From contig JAPOTI010000116.1 in NCBI GenBank assembly GCA_026709265.1, positions 1 to 40,635 on the forward strand: a DNA stretch of 40,635 bases, written 5' to 3'. The translations under genes were made by a program, and so were the position numbers. Numbering within the stretch: the stretch's first letter is position 1; every line of letters starts with the position of its first letter. Source of the DNA: Paracoccaceae bacterium (GTDB taxonomy: Bacteria; Pseudomonadota; Alphaproteobacteria; Rhodobacterales; Rhodobacteraceae). Under the pieces are notes generated by a model, which was not told the origin of the DNA, made no database searches, and saw nothing but the letters and a program-made list of their open reading frames with translations. This document shows positions 26,894 through 36,067 of the stretch, one piece after another.

Positions 26894-27877
26894 ATGACTG
26901 TCATAACCAACCGCCGCACTCTGATGACGGGTGCCGCCGCGACGCTGGCGCTGCCTGCATACTTTCGCCGGGTGAATGCGCAAACTGCAGTTCGCGTGGC
27001 CGGTGTGCATGCCAGCCCGGTCGAGAATGCCTGGAACAGCCGCATTCACCTGGCCATGCAGGAGGCTGCCAGAACAGGTCTGATCGAATACGAGTTTTCC
27101 GAAAGTGTCGCGGCCACTGACTATCCCCGCGCCATGCGCGAATATGCTGAGGCCGGCATGCAGTTGATCTGGGGTGAGTCCTACGCTGTCGAGCGTGAGG
27201 CACGTGAAGTGGCAGCTGACTACGCTGAGACAGCATTCCTCATGGGATCATCCGGTGGGCCGGAGGGCGACAATTTTGGCGTTTTCGGCACCCGCAATCA
27301 TGAGGCCGCCTATCTTGCCGGAATGCTCGCCGGGACCATGTCCGAGAGTAATGTTTATGGTTCGGTCGGCGGCTATCCGATTCCTGAGGTGAATTTGCTG
27401 ATCAATGCCTTCCGCATGGGAGTCAGTGAGGTGAATGCCGATGCCTCATTCCTCAACGGCTTTATCGGTGCCTGGTTCGACCCCGCACGTGCGCAGGAAG
27501 CCGCGATTGCCCAAATCGATGCCGGGGCTGATATTCTTTTCGGTGAACGGATTGGCACCGCGGATGGTGCGCAGGCGCGCGGCGTGAAAGCCATTGGCAG
27601 CTTGATCGACTATACGCCACGCTATCCCGATACGGTTTTCGCCAACGCGATCTGGAATTATGGGCCCACGATCGCGGCTGTCGTGGCCGACCTGCAGGCG
27701 GGTCATCCGGTGGGGCGCGATTACACCGAATACTCTTTCATGACTCATGGCGGCAATGAGCTCATCTATGTGCCCGACATGGTGCCTGCGGACGCCATAC
27801 CGGCCATGGAGTCAAGAAGGATGTCCATCGAATCGGGCGATTTCGAGGTCCCGATCAATTCCAGCGAACCGGCCTGA
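26894..27877 (+). CDS. BMP-family ABC transporter substrate-binding protein
   Basis: The mature-type protein begins at ATG 26894, with AAGGAG at 26882-26887. Its leader contains a twin-arginine pair (NRRTLMTGAAATLALPAYF), so export may be by Tat or Sec; there is no lipobox Cys. The body follows BMP/Med proteins: AMREYAEAGMQLIWGESYAV, FGVFGTRNHEAAYLAGMLAG, VYGSVGGYPIPEVNLLINAF, then GADILFGERIGTADGAQARG. Such proteins bind nucleosides or nucleobases. It is 13 bases after the deaminase stop and feeds the ATPase and permeases downstream. Confidence 0.9.
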   Translation: MTVITNRRTLMTGAAATLALPAYFRRVNAQTAVRVAGVHASPVENAWNSRIHLAMQEAARTGLIEYEFSESVAATDYPRAMREYAEAGMQLIWGESYAVEREAREVAADYAETAFLMGSSGGPEGDNFGVFGTRNHEAAYLAGMLAGTMSESNVYGSVGGYPIPEVNLLINAFRMGVSEVNADASFLNGFIGAWFDPARAQEAAIAQIDAGADILFGERIGTADGAQARGVKAIGSLIDYTPRYPDTVFANAIWNYGPTIAAVVADLQAGHPVGRDYTEYSFMTHGGNELIYVPDMVPADAIPAMESRRMSIESGDFEVPINSSEPA

Positions 27878-27891
27878 CATCTTTCGCGCAC

Positions 27892-29250
27892 GTGGCTGAC
27901 GCCACAGCACTGGCTAGCGCGATCGCCACGGGTCTTGTCAATCCGCAGGCGGTCGTGCAAGCCGTTTACGAGGCAACCCGGGATCGTGCCGATCTTGGTG
28001 CAGTCGTGACAATGCTTCCCCGCCGCGCGGCCATGCGTGCAGTTGAGGAGGGTGCTGCCACCGATGGGCCCTTCGCCGCCGTTCCCATGCTGGCCAAGGA
28101 TATCGGTGCACCAGCGGCCGATTTGCGGCAGGGTTTGGGTTCTGATGCCGTCCGTGCCCGTCTGTCTGCACCCAATCGGGAGACCGAAGGTCGCCTGATA
28201 CGCGCATTTCGTGCCGGTGGGTTGGTGCCCATTGGCCTTTCCACCGTCCCCGAACTCGGTTTTGCCTTGAGCTGTGAGCCTCCCAAAGGTCCCGTTGCGC
28301 GCAATCCCTTTGATCGAAACAGAACGCCCGGAGGTTCATCCGGCGGATCAGCAGCGGCGGTGGCCAGCGGAATCGTTCCCATTGCCCACGCCACGGATGC
28401 GGCGGGGTCCATCCGTGTGCCGGCGGCAGCATGCGGGCTCTGGGGGTTAAAACCTTCGCGTGCGATGCAGGTGACCGGACCGGTTTTCGCCAATCATCTG
28501 ATGGGTATTGCATCAGAGGGTGTCCTTGCCCGTTCGCTCCGCGATGTGGCATCGGCCTTCGATTTGACGCGTGTGTCGGGTGCCGAGGCCCGCCTGCCGG
28601 AAACACCGATGATTGGATTGGCGATCCCCTCTTGGTGTGAACCACACGTAGCGGATGCTGCATCGCGGGTGTCGGATAGCCTGGCAGGGGCAGGATGTGA
28701 GATCCTGACAATCACGGCACCAGAAGCGTTGGGGCAGGATGTCCAGCGTCTGATTGGAGATATTCTCGCCCTCGCATGTGCTGCCGGGCTCAACGCATTG
28801 AATATTCCTGATACCGAGATCAGTCCACTGGCTGCTGCCAACCGGGCGCGCGGTGAGGCGATATCGGGGTCCGAGGTTTTCGCGATGACCAACAATCTTG
28901 CCGAGCTGTCGGATGCCATAACGACGGCGCTTCTGTCACGATGTGATGCCGTCCTGATGCCTGTTCTTTCGGGTGATCCACCGTTGATCGGGCATTTTCC
29001 GACCGACCATACCGACCTTGACAGACATCTGGATCGGATGGAGGAAATGGCACCCTGCACGTCGCTTGCCAATCTTGCAGGCCTCCCGGCGCTGGCTTTC
29101 CCGGCGGGGATGGTGGACGGCCTCCCCTGCGGTGTTCAGATCATCGGTCCGCCGCAGTCTGACCGTGCGCTGCTGTCGCTTGTGGCACGAATCGTCCCGG
29201 TTTTACCGGAGATCCCATATCCTTTTGCCATTGCAGGGATGCCGGAATGA
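27892..29250 (+). CDS. Amidase-signature family amidase
   Basis: The 452-residue protein carries the Ser-cisSer-Lys triad: Lys69 in VPMLAKDIG, the Gly/Ser-rich stretch TPGGSSGGSAAAVASG near 143-158, and the nucleophile in DAAGSIRVPAAACG near 168-182 (the usual D-x-G-G-S-I-R reads D-A-A-G-S-I-R). The family hydrolyses C-N amide bonds. Start GTG 27892 lacks a clear ribosome binding site and sits 14 bases after the preceding stop. Its stop overlaps the start of the ABC ATPase gene by 4 bases (ATGA), so it is an integral part of the uptake operon and probably acts on the product of the deaminase or on the imported amide. Confidence 0.88.
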   Translation: MADATALASAIATGLVNPQAVVQAVYEATRDRADLGAVVTMLPRRAAMRAVEEGAATDGPFAAVPMLAKDIGAPAADLRQGLGSDAVRARLSAPNRETEGRLIRAFRAGGLVPIGLSTVPELGFALSCEPPKGPVARNPFDRNRTPGGSSGGSAAAVASGIVPIAHATDAAGSIRVPAAACGLWGLKPSRAMQVTGPVFANHLMGIASEGVLARSLRDVASAFDLTRVSGAEARLPETPMIGLAIPSWCEPHVADAASRVSDSLAGAGCEILTITAPEALGQDVQRLIGDILALACAAGLNALNIPDTEISPLAAANRARGEAISGSEVFAMTNNLAELSDAITTALLSRCDAVLMPVLSGDPPLIGHFPTDHTDLDRHLDRMEEMAPCTSLANLAGLPALAFPAGMVDGLPCGVQIIGPPQSDRALLSLVARIVPVLPEIPYPFAIAGMPE

Positions 29251-30767
29251 GCACGGTTCTACGCTTGGACCGGATCACCAAACGTTTCGGCCGCCTGGTC
29301 GCCAATGACGAGGTGACCCTGGATCTTGAAGACGGCGAGATTCTCGCACTGCTGGGTGAAAATGGCGCCGGCAAGACAACATTGATGAACATCCTTTTCG
29401 GCCACTACACCGCCGATGCGGGTGCGGTCCAGGTTTTCGGAAAGACATTGCCTCCGGGCCGTCCCCGCGCTGCAATCCGTGTCGGCGTTGGTATGGTGCA
29501 CCAGCATTTCGCTCTCGCCGACAACCTGAGTGTTCTCGACAATATCATGCTGGGATCTGAACCGCTCTTGCGCATGCGCAGCCGTCGTCAGGAGGGAAGC
29601 GCCCGGTTGCTTGCCCTGTCGGAGAAATTTGGTTTGCCAGTCGATCCCGATGCCCGCGTATCCGGCTTGTCGGTAGGAGAACGCCAGCGTGTCGAGATCC
29701 TCAAGGCCCTCTACCGTGACGCACGGATTCTGATCCTGGACGAGCCAACCGCAGTCCTGGCCAGACCCGAGGCGCGCCAGCTTTTCGAAACCCTGCGCAG
29801 CATGACCGGGCAGGGCCTGTCGATCATCTTCATCAGTCACAAACTCTATGAAGTCATGGCCGCCTCTGATCGGGTTGCCGTTCTCCGGGAAGGTCGGAAA
29901 GTTGCCGAACGCACAACGGCAAGGACAACACCCGATGAACTGGCCGAACTGATGGTCGGGAACCCGGTAACGCGCCCGCGGCGCGAAGACCATGAAATCG
30001 GCGCGCCGCTGCTGGTTGCTGAGGACGTGACGGTTTATCTCGACCGCAAACCAGCATTGCAAGATCTGACCTTCACAGTACATGAAGGCGAGATCCTCGG
30101 CATTGTCGGTGTTTCCGGGAACGGGCAGGCGGCACTGGGAGCCCTGTTGTCGGGTGTTGCGTCACCGCATGATGGAAAGCTGATGCTGCAAGGCCGTGAG
30201 ATTGGTGGGCTGGGGCCGCGGGCTTTTATTGCCGCGGGGATTGGACGCATACCGGAAGATCGACATGCGGAGGGAGTTGTGGGAGAGTTGCCAGTCTGGG
30301 AGAATTCTGTTCTGGAACGTCTGGCAACCAAGGCGTTTTCCAACCTGGGATTTGTCCGGCGGCGCGCGGCGCGGGACCATACACGCGTTCTGATCGAACG
30401 TTTCGACATTCGTGGCGCCTCACCCGAGATGCGTGTCGGATTGCTCTCGGGTGGCAATATGCAGAAACTCATCCTTGGCCGTGTGTTGGCAGCCGCGCCG
30501 GGAGTTATCATCGCCAATCAACCCACGCGTGGTCTTGACGAAGGTGCCATCGCCGCTGTGCATGCTGAGCTTCTGTCGGCGCGCAAGGCGGGCGCGGCGA
30601 TCATCCTGATCTCGGAGGAGTTGGAAGAGGCATTGAGCCTATCCGACCGATTGCAGGCGATTGTCGGTGGACGGCTATCACGGCCGGTATCAGCGAAGGA
30701 TGCCAATCCGCGCCGTCTCGGCCTGATGATGGCGGGGGTTTGGGACGAGATGAGCAATGCGGCTTGA
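29247..30767 (+). CDS. ABC transporter ATP-binding protein, two fused ATPase domains (BMP/nucleoside type)
   Basis: The 506 residues hold two ABC cassettes. The first has LLGENGAGKTTLMNILFG near 35, the Q-loop in VGMVHQHFALADNLSV, signature LSVGERQRVEILKAL near 140 and Walker B ILILDEPTAVL near 160. The second is degenerate at Walker A (GVSGNGQAALGALLSG near 287), as in ribose/nucleoside importers, with LLSGGNMQKLILGR near 399 and VIIANQPTRGLDEGA near 419. This is the NupO/YufO layout that energises nucleoside import. It overlaps the amidase (ATGA) and the first permease (11 bases). Confidence 0.93.
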   Translation: MSTVLRLDRITKRFGRLVANDEVTLDLEDGEILALLGENGAGKTTLMNILFGHYTADAGAVQVFGKTLPPGRPRAAIRVGVGMVHQHFALADNLSVLDNIMLGSEPLLRMRSRRQEGSARLLALSEKFGLPVDPDARVSGLSVGERQRVEILKALYRDARILILDEPTAVLARPEARQLFETLRSMTGQGLSIIFISHKLYEVMAASDRVAVLREGRKVAERTTARTTPDELAELMVGNPVTRPRREDHEIGAPLLVAEDVTVYLDRKPALQDLTFTVHEGEILGIVGVSGNGQAALGALLSGVASPHDGKLMLQGREIGGLGPRAFIAAGIGRIPEDRHAEGVVGELPVWENSVLERLATKAFSNLGFVRRRAARDHTRVLIERFDIRGASPEMRVGLLSGGNMQKLILGRVLAAAPGVIIANQPTRGLDEGAIAAVHAELLSARKAGAAIILISEELEEALSLSDRLQAIVGGRLSRPVSAKDANPRRLGLMMAGVWDEMSNAA

Positions 30768-31806
30768 AAGACGCACCAGCGTGAAATGGACCCTGGGTGC
30801 GGGAGCAGCACTGGCGGCCGTCATGACGGCCCTGGCTTTTGCCGCCGGGCTCATTCTCGCCGCCGGGGTCAACCCACTCGTTGCCTATCTTGAGATGTTG
30901 CGCGGTGCGTTGGGCTCGCGCCTGGCGATTACGGAGATGCTGACACGTGCCGTTCCCCTGATGCTGACCGGGCTTGCGGCCGCTGTCGCCTTCCGCGCAC
31001 GACTCTGGAATATCGGGGCCGAAGGACAGTTTTATCTTGGTGCTCTGGCTGTAGCCTGGGCGGGTCATAGCCTGATGTCTTCCCTGCCGTCAGCGATTGG
31101 AATTGCGGCGCTGATGGTTGTTGGTATGGCAGCAGGGGCACTGCTGTTGAGTGGTCCGGCTTATTTGCGTTTGCGGTTCAACGTGGATGAAGTCGTCACG
31201 ACGCTGCTGATGAATTTCGTCGTGATCCTGTTCGTGGGCCTGATGATTGAGGGACCAATGCGCGACCCGCTGGCTTTCGGATGGCCACAATCGGTGCCGG
31301 TTGACAGGAATTTCCGTCTTCCGGATCTGGTTCAGGGTACACGGCTGCATGCCGGTTTTCTGATTGCATTGGCCATGGCAGGAATTGTCTGGCTGATTAT
31401 TGCGCGAACCGTCTTTGGGACGGAAGCAAGGGCGGCGGGTTTCAACGCACGCGCAGCGGAGTTCGCGGGCGTTTCACTGCCCCGTACGATCATGGGGGTC
31501 GCCCTTCTGTCAGGTGGTCTGGCCGGGCTCGCCGGAGGGATCGAAGTTGCGGGCGTGACGGGCGGTGTGACGACCACCATGTCACCGGGTTTCGGTTATG
31601 CGGGAATCGTCGTGGCAATGCTGGCCGCGTTGCATCCGGCGGGAGTCGTTGCCGCGTCCGTTTTTGTGGCCACGGTGTTTGTTGGGGCAGATGCGATGAG
31701 CCGGGCCACAGGGGTCCCGTCATTTATTGCGGATGTCATCGTGGCGCTGGCACTCCTGACAATGCTCGTTGCGCTGCTCTTCAGCAGCTATCGGATCCGC
31801 CGATGA
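30757..31806 (+). CDS. ABC transporter permease, subunit 1 (BMP/nucleoside type)
   Basis: This 349-residue membrane protein has about eight to ten hydrophobic helices and the BPD_transp_2 pattern, including RLWNIGAEGQFYLGALAVAW near 85, LRLRFNVDEVVTTLLMNF near 135 and GFNARAAEFAGVSLPRTI near 228. It corresponds to NupP/YufP-type subunits. The overlaps with both neighbours (11 bases upstream, ATGA downstream) show translational coupling. Confidence 0.92.
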   Translation: MRLERRTSVKWTLGAGAALAAVMTALAFAAGLILAAGVNPLVAYLEMLRGALGSRLAITEMLTRAVPLMLTGLAAAVAFRARLWNIGAEGQFYLGALAVAWAGHSLMSSLPSAIGIAALMVVGMAAGALLLSGPAYLRLRFNVDEVVTTLLMNFVVILFVGLMIEGPMRDPLAFGWPQSVPVDRNFRLPDLVQGTRLHAGFLIALAMAGIVWLIIARTVFGTEARAAGFNARAAEFAGVSLPRTIMGVALLSGGLAGLAGGIEVAGVTGGVTTTMSPGFGYAGIVVAMLAALHPAGVVAASVFVATVFVGADAMSRATGVPSFIADVIVALALLTMLVALLFSSYRIRR

Positions 31807-32744
31807 CAGAAGCCCTCGACCTGTTCTTCAATGCAAGTCTCTGGGCGGCGGTGCTGCGCATCGCCACCCCGCTGATCTTCGGGGTTTTGGGAGCGTTGAT
31901 CTGTGAACGTGCGGGCGTCCTCAATCTCGGGATCGAGGGGATCATGACGATGGGTGCAATGATCGGCTGGCTCTCGGTTTTCCTCGGCACGGACTTATGG
32001 ACAGGATTACTGGTGGCCGCAGCGGTCGGTGCACTGATCGGGCTCCTGCATGGGCTTCTCACCGTGCCTCTGGGCTTGTCGCAACATGTTTCGGGTCTCG
32101 GGATAACGCTCTTTGCGGCGGCACTGGCCTATTATCTTTACCGATTGATTGTCACCGTCGGGGATTCCCCGCCGACGATCGATCCGTTCCGTCCACTCGA
32201 TATCCCGATCATGTCGGATATCCCGTTCTTTGGCCCTGTTTTCTTCGCGCAGGCGCCACCGACCTATCTCGCGCTCCTTGCCGTGATTGTCATGTCATAT
32301 GTCCTGATGCGCACACCGCTCGGTCTCGCGATCCGGATGACCGGGGAGAGCCCGCACACGGTCGAGGCGCAGGGACTCAACCCGACATTGATTCGCATCG
32401 GCTGTGTGATGACAGGTTCCGCGCTGATGGCACTGGGCGGAGCATTCCTGACGACTGCAGCTTTCAACAGTTTCTTTCCCGAGATGGTTCAGGGGCGCGG
32501 CTGGATCTGCATCGCTCTCGTCGTTTTCGCATCATGGCGGCCGGGAAAGGCACTTATCGGCGCATTGCTCTTTGCATTTTTTGATGCCTACCAGCTGCGT
32601 CTGCAAACTGTGGTGGAGAATGTGCCCTACCAATTGTTCCTGATGGCACCCTATCTGTTGTCCATTGCCGCACTCATCCTCGTGTCCCGCCGTGCCCAGG
32701 TGCCGGCAGCCTTGATGATTCCCTATCGAAGGGGAGAGCGTTAG
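31803..32744 (+). CDS. ABC transporter permease, subunit 2 (BMP/nucleoside type)
   Basis: The 313-residue partner permease carries CERAGVLNLGIEGIMTMGAM near 35-54, typical of YufQ/NupQ-type subunits, and the cytoplasmic coupling block EAQGLNPTLIRIGC near 190. It completes the transporter with the double ATPase and BMP binding protein. It is the last gene of the operon. Confidence 0.93.
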   Translation: MTEALDLFFNASLWAAVLRIATPLIFGVLGALICERAGVLNLGIEGIMTMGAMIGWLSVFLGTDLWTGLLVAAAVGALIGLLHGLLTVPLGLSQHVSGLGITLFAAALAYYLYRLIVTVGDSPPTIDPFRPLDIPIMSDIPFFGPVFFAQAPPTYLALLAVIVMSYVLMRTPLGLAIRMTGESPHTVEAQGLNPTLIRIGCVMTGSALMALGGAFLTTAAFNSFFPEMVQGRGWICIALVVFASWRPGKALIGALLFAFFDAYQLRLQTVVENVPYQLFLMAPYLLSIAALILVSRRAQVPAALMIPYRRGER

Positions 32745-32832
32745 GGTAGTGATCCATGTGTTCCTTCGTCCCGTGCACCGAGCGGAAACAGCCGGGTCAA
32801 TCCGCATGGCTGACAGGAAATTGCCAGTTTCA

Positions 32833-32846
32833 CGGGCAATTGCCCG
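32833..32846. repeat. 14-bp palindrome downstream of the permease
   Basis: CGGGCAATTGCCCG is a perfect palindrome lying between the convergent permease and alpha/beta hydrolase genes, flanked by GCCA and TGGC that extend the stem imperfectly. It may act as a bidirectional terminator hairpin; there is no clear T-run. Confidence 0.3.
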
Positions 32847-32916
32847 GATTGGCTGTCAAGATCCCGATGCAATCATGTTAACGCGGTCGTGCGGGAATGA
32901 GTCTCTGTCCGAAAAC

Positions 32917-33930
32917 TCACAACCCCAATTCCCCGGACATCAATTCAATGATGGCAGAGTGGACAGCTGCTCGGTCGGTTCCAGCCGGGTCGGTGCAAAC
33001 GGGATCATCATTTTCCGCGACGAGAATTGCCGCGCCGGAGGGTTTGCAAACAGGCATTGCTGTAAAGTGATAAGCCGGATTGAATCTCTCAATGCGTCTG
33101 CCACCCATGAGGTCAGAAAGACCGCTGCGGTCAAAATCTGCAGCGGGCAGCCGGTCGTTTGCCCCACCGAGCCCAATCACCAGTGTCTGCGGGATGAGAA
33201 AGGTCAAGTTGCTTTCATCGAGCCCCCAGACAAAGCCGGGGTCAATGGCGGTGACGTGAGTTATCCGCGGGTCGGCATAACGCTTGTTCCAAACATCTGG
33301 ATCAATTGTCTGCAGACTCACCTCGTTCGACAGAAGTAAATCACAAACGCTCATGCTTTGGCGGAATCTCTGGCAAGTCTCCACACTTCCGGCGTGATTT
33401 CCCGTCGCGCCACCCATGGAGAGCGCGGTCCAACCGCCGTAGGAAAATCCAGCGGCCATGATCCGTGTAGTGTCGACATGGCCGGAGAATTTTGGATTCT
33501 CCAGCAAAGCGTCCAGAGCTGCACGCAGGTCGGTGATACGGGTCCAATGCTTGACGCCATCGGACATGTCAAAATCACTCCAGGTTGAGTTTGGATGGTT
33601 GACAAGGACAACGATTGCCCCTTTTTTCGCCAAAGCTGCGCCCAGCCAGGCCTGCGATCGATCCGTTCCGCCCAGTCCGTGGCTGAACAGCACGACAGGG
33701 TGCTCCCCATCCGAGACGGATCCTTCGAGATACGCTTCAACACCTTTAAAAACCGCGTTGTCAGCATAAAGTATCCTGTTTTCCAAAGCGGTACTGGGGT
33801 ACCAGATTGCCACCCGCGCCCGCGCCTCGTGATGCGGCAGGAACAGTTCCTCAATCTGAAGGCCAGCGGTATCGGCAACAGAGGCGCTTGCGATGATCGG
33901 AATGGCAAGCATGGTGTTCAAGGTTTTCAT
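32917..33930 (-). CDS. Exported alpha/beta hydrolase (PAF-acetylhydrolase/dienelactone-hydrolase-like)
   Basis: A signal peptide (about 1-18, MLAIPIIASASVADT region) precedes an alpha/beta hydrolase. FSHGLGGTDRSQAWLG near 80-95 supplies the oxyanion strand, AAGFSYGGWTA near 160-168 the nucleophile Ser, AIDPGFVWGLD near 225 the likely Asp, and NPAYHFTAMPVC near 288 the His. The order and the Cys-containing tail are like the periplasmic PAF-AH-like esterases of Proteobacteria. The natural ester is unknown. It is divergent from the AraC-type gene, with the paired direct repeat between them, so that regulator probably controls it. Confidence 0.82.
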   Translation of the reverse strand: MKTLNTMLAIPIIASASVADTAGLQIEELFLPHHEARARVAIWYPSTALENRILYADNAVFKGVEAYLEGSVSDGEHPVVLFSHGLGGTDRSQAWLGAALAKKGAIVVLVNHPNSTWSDFDMSDGVKHWTRITDLRAALDALLENPKFSGHVDTTRIMAAGFSYGGWTALSMGGATGNHAGSVETCQRFRQSMSVCDLLLSNEVSLQTIDPDVWNKRYADPRITHVTAIDPGFVWGLDESNLTFLIPQTLVIGLGGANDRLPAADFDRSGLSDLMGGRRIERFNPAYHFTAMPVCKPSGAAILVAENDDPVCTDPAGTDRAAVHSAIIELMSGELGL

Positions 33931-34000
33931 GGAATATTTCCTTAGACATGTGAATTCATTCCATCGCGTTTAAACTTGATTCAGTGCCGGTGGCGTCCTA

Positions 34001-34035
34001 GATCCGGTTTTAGGTCTCCATGATCCGGTTTCAGG
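34001..34035. promoter_or_regulatory. Two-turn direct repeat, candidate AraC-type operator
   Basis: GATCCGGTTTTAGG (34001-34014) and GATCCGGTTTCAGG (34022-34035) match at 13 of 14 positions and are spaced exactly 21 bases apart, two helical turns, as AraC-family dimers require. The pair lies in the 131-base gap between the divergent esterase and AraC-type genes. Confidence 0.65.
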
Positions 34036-34064
34036 ACTTGGCCTCACCGTGATTTCCCCTTTTG

Positions 34065-35072
34065 ATGGTGCTGATGCCTACGTTCCCTATCCCTTTTTTT
34101 GTTGCGCTTGTCCTGTTTGCTATCGCCCTTCGACTGTGGCAGGCACGTCGAGGCTTTGGCCCGCTCAGCGGCTTACTGATCCTGTGTGCGGTTCAGTCCC
34201 TGATCATAGCGCTTGCGCAACATTATGAGGTTGCGGAAATAAGGATTTTGCAGCCGGTCACAGCAACACTGATTCCTCCGGCAGCGTGGCTTTCCTATCA
34301 GATTACAGCGGTGCGCCGACCCCATCGCATCGACTTGCTTCATGTCCTTGGCCCATTGATAAGTATCACGGCGCTCGTGACCGCGCCCCAGTTTCTGGAC
34401 ATCTTGATCCCGGGGGTATTCGTCGTTTACGGCGTTCTCATCCTCAACCATGTGATGCAGGGAGCTGATGCACAGCCAAAAGTCCTGCTGTCGAGAGTCG
34501 CCATTTCTTGGCGGATCTGGTTTGTCATCGGTCTCTCTCTCATCGTATCGGCAGCAAGCGACATATTGATCACCACCAGCCAGATTGCCGGATATGAAGC
34601 CTTTCGTCCTTGGATTATCAGCGTGTTTTCGGCTGTTAATCTGCTGGTCATCGGACTGGTGAGCCTCTCACCTCATGCACAGACCGATAATCCAGACGAT
34701 TTGGGCGACCCCTTGCCACTACAGGACCCGGACCCGCTGGTTTGGGAAAGGGTTTCGGTCTACATGGCGGAACATAAACCGTATCTTGATGCGGATCTCA
34801 CGCTCGGTCGTCTCTCTCGCAAGTTGGGTATTCCGGCCAAGCCGCTTTCATCGACAATCAACCGCGTGACCGGGGGTAATGTTTCTCGGTTTATCAACGA
34901 AGCGAGGATCAGGGCTGCCCAGCAAGCCATACTCGACGGCGATTCAATCACCGATGCAATGTTGTCATCGGGCTTCAACACGAAGTCAAATTTCAATCGA
35001 GAATTCCGGCGCATTGTCGGTGAAAGTCCAAGCGCGTGGTTGCGCAAGGAACAGCATAGAATGCACGATTAG
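34065..35072 (+). CDS. Membrane-anchored AraC-family transcriptional regulator
   Basis: The N-terminal two thirds (about 5-205) is six or seven hydrophobic helices. The C-terminal 100 residues are an AraC/XylS DNA-binding domain: first helix-turn-helix in LGRLSRKLGIPAKPLSSTIN, the RINEAR-like FINEARIRAAQQAIL linker, second helix-turn-helix in ITDAMLSSGFNTKSNFNREFRRIVGESPSAWL. This fusion type senses at the membrane and is common next to secreted esterase genes in alphaproteobacteria. TTG 34062 and ATG 34065 are adjacent and ATG 34074 is also possible; I use 34065. It likely binds the 34001-34035 repeat and controls the divergent hydrolase and itself. Confidence 0.85.
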   Translation: MVLMPTFPIPFFVALVLFAIALRLWQARRGFGPLSGLLILCAVQSLIIALAQHYEVAEIRILQPVTATLIPPAAWLSYQITAVRRPHRIDLLHVLGPLISITALVTAPQFLDILIPGVFVVYGVLILNHVMQGADAQPKVLLSRVAISWRIWFVIGLSLIVSAASDILITTSQIAGYEAFRPWIISVFSAVNLLVIGLVSLSPHAQTDNPDDLGDPLPLQDPDPLVWERVSVYMAEHKPYLDADLTLGRLSRKLGIPAKPLSSTINRVTGGNVSRFINEARIRAAQQAILDGDSITDAMLSSGFNTKSNFNREFRRIVGESPSAWLRKEQHRMHD

Positions 35073-35343
35073 GTTGACTTCTTGGAAATGCGGCGTTGAC
35101 CGGTCCGCAATAATACACGCATCCCAATGAACCGGGAAATGCCTTCCATGGAGCCGGGTGGCGGATGGTTCAGGATCTCAATAAGTTTGTGAGGTAAAGG
35201 ATGCTGGTGGACCGGTCCCGGTCGCAACTGTCTATTCACAGTTTCGTTCTTGTTGACTATTCCCACGATGGCAGCGCTCCGCCCAATCACTTCATGACGT
35301 TCAGGTGAATCGGGAACGTTTCCACCGCCATTTCCTTCGTCGT

Positions 35344-36063
35344 TCAGGGATTGATTCGTGATCCATCCCAGGCAAAACAATGACCGCTATCGTTCGCTGT
35401 CAATTCATTCAGCACCGCAATGAGGCTGGTGGCTGAACTGTTTGGTGAAAAAAGTTTTGATTTAGGCACAGCCGACTGAAATGGTTGTGACAGTTTGCTG
35501 TCAACTGTGCCGGGGTGCAAGCCGACCACGATCACATTGTCGCGTCTTCGGGATGTCTCGAGGGCGGCGTTGCGGATGATCATATTGAGAGCGGCCTTCG
35601 ACGCGCGATAAGCGTACCATCCGCCGAGGTGATTGTCGGAGATACTGCCGACACGGGCTGATAACGCAGCAAAGATGGCCCGTCCATCGCTACGTAATTT
35701 GGGGATAAAATGCTTGGCGACGATTGCGGGCAGGATCGTATTGACTTCAAAAAGACGCATGAACTTTTGGGGTGAGAGATCACGCAATGACTTTTCCGGT
35801 TGGGTCACGCCCTCATGAAGCAGGCCTGTGGCAACAATGACAAGATCAAGCAGCCCCTCTTCGGTGACGGCTTTGCTCGCTGCTGCAATTCCTTCTTCGT
35901 TGAGAGGTTTGAGCAGGTAAGGCGCAATGTTACCTTGCGGAAATCGGACGGGTTGCCGCGCGATTGCATAGACGACGCCATCAGGGTGGAGTTGCGCAAG
36001 CTGAACTGTCAGAGCATTGCCGATCGCCCCTGAACTGCCGATAACGGCAATACGGTTTCCCAT
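35344..36063 (-). CDS. Short-chain dehydrogenase/reductase (SDR)
   Basis: From ATG 36061-36063 the protein (239 aa) begins MGNRIAVIGSSGAIGNALTV, with the SDR cofactor motif G-S-S-G-A-I-G in place of T-G-x-x-x-G-x-G. It continues with IVATGLLHEG near 85, FEVNTILPAIVAKHF near 115, and catalytic Ser and Y-x-x-x-K in GWYAYRASKAALN near 157-169, then HPGTVDSKLSQPF. It resembles the CsgA-like/short SDR group. The start lies 4 bases downstream of the dehydratase stop at 36068, so the pair is co-translated. Its substrate is probably a product of the dehydratase path, but this is only context. Confidence 0.83.
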   Translation of the reverse strand: MGNRIAVIGSSGAIGNALTVQLAQLHPDGVVYAIARQPVRFPQGNIAPYLLKPLNEEGIAAASKAVTEEGLLDLVIVATGLLHEGVTQPEKSLRDLSPQKFMRLFEVNTILPAIVAKHFIPKLRSDGRAIFAALSARVGSISDNHLGGWYAYRASKAALNMIIRNAALETSRRRDNVIVVGLHPGTVDSKLSQPFQSAVPKSKLFSPNSSATSLIAVLNELTANDSGHCFAWDGSRINP

Positions 36064-36067
36064 GAAT

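Noticed and set aside
35069-35380. Minus-strand open frame of 103 codons after the SDR gene
   Set aside because: Composition is somewhat protein-like, but it overlaps the end of the SDR gene, has no good start and no recognisable motif.
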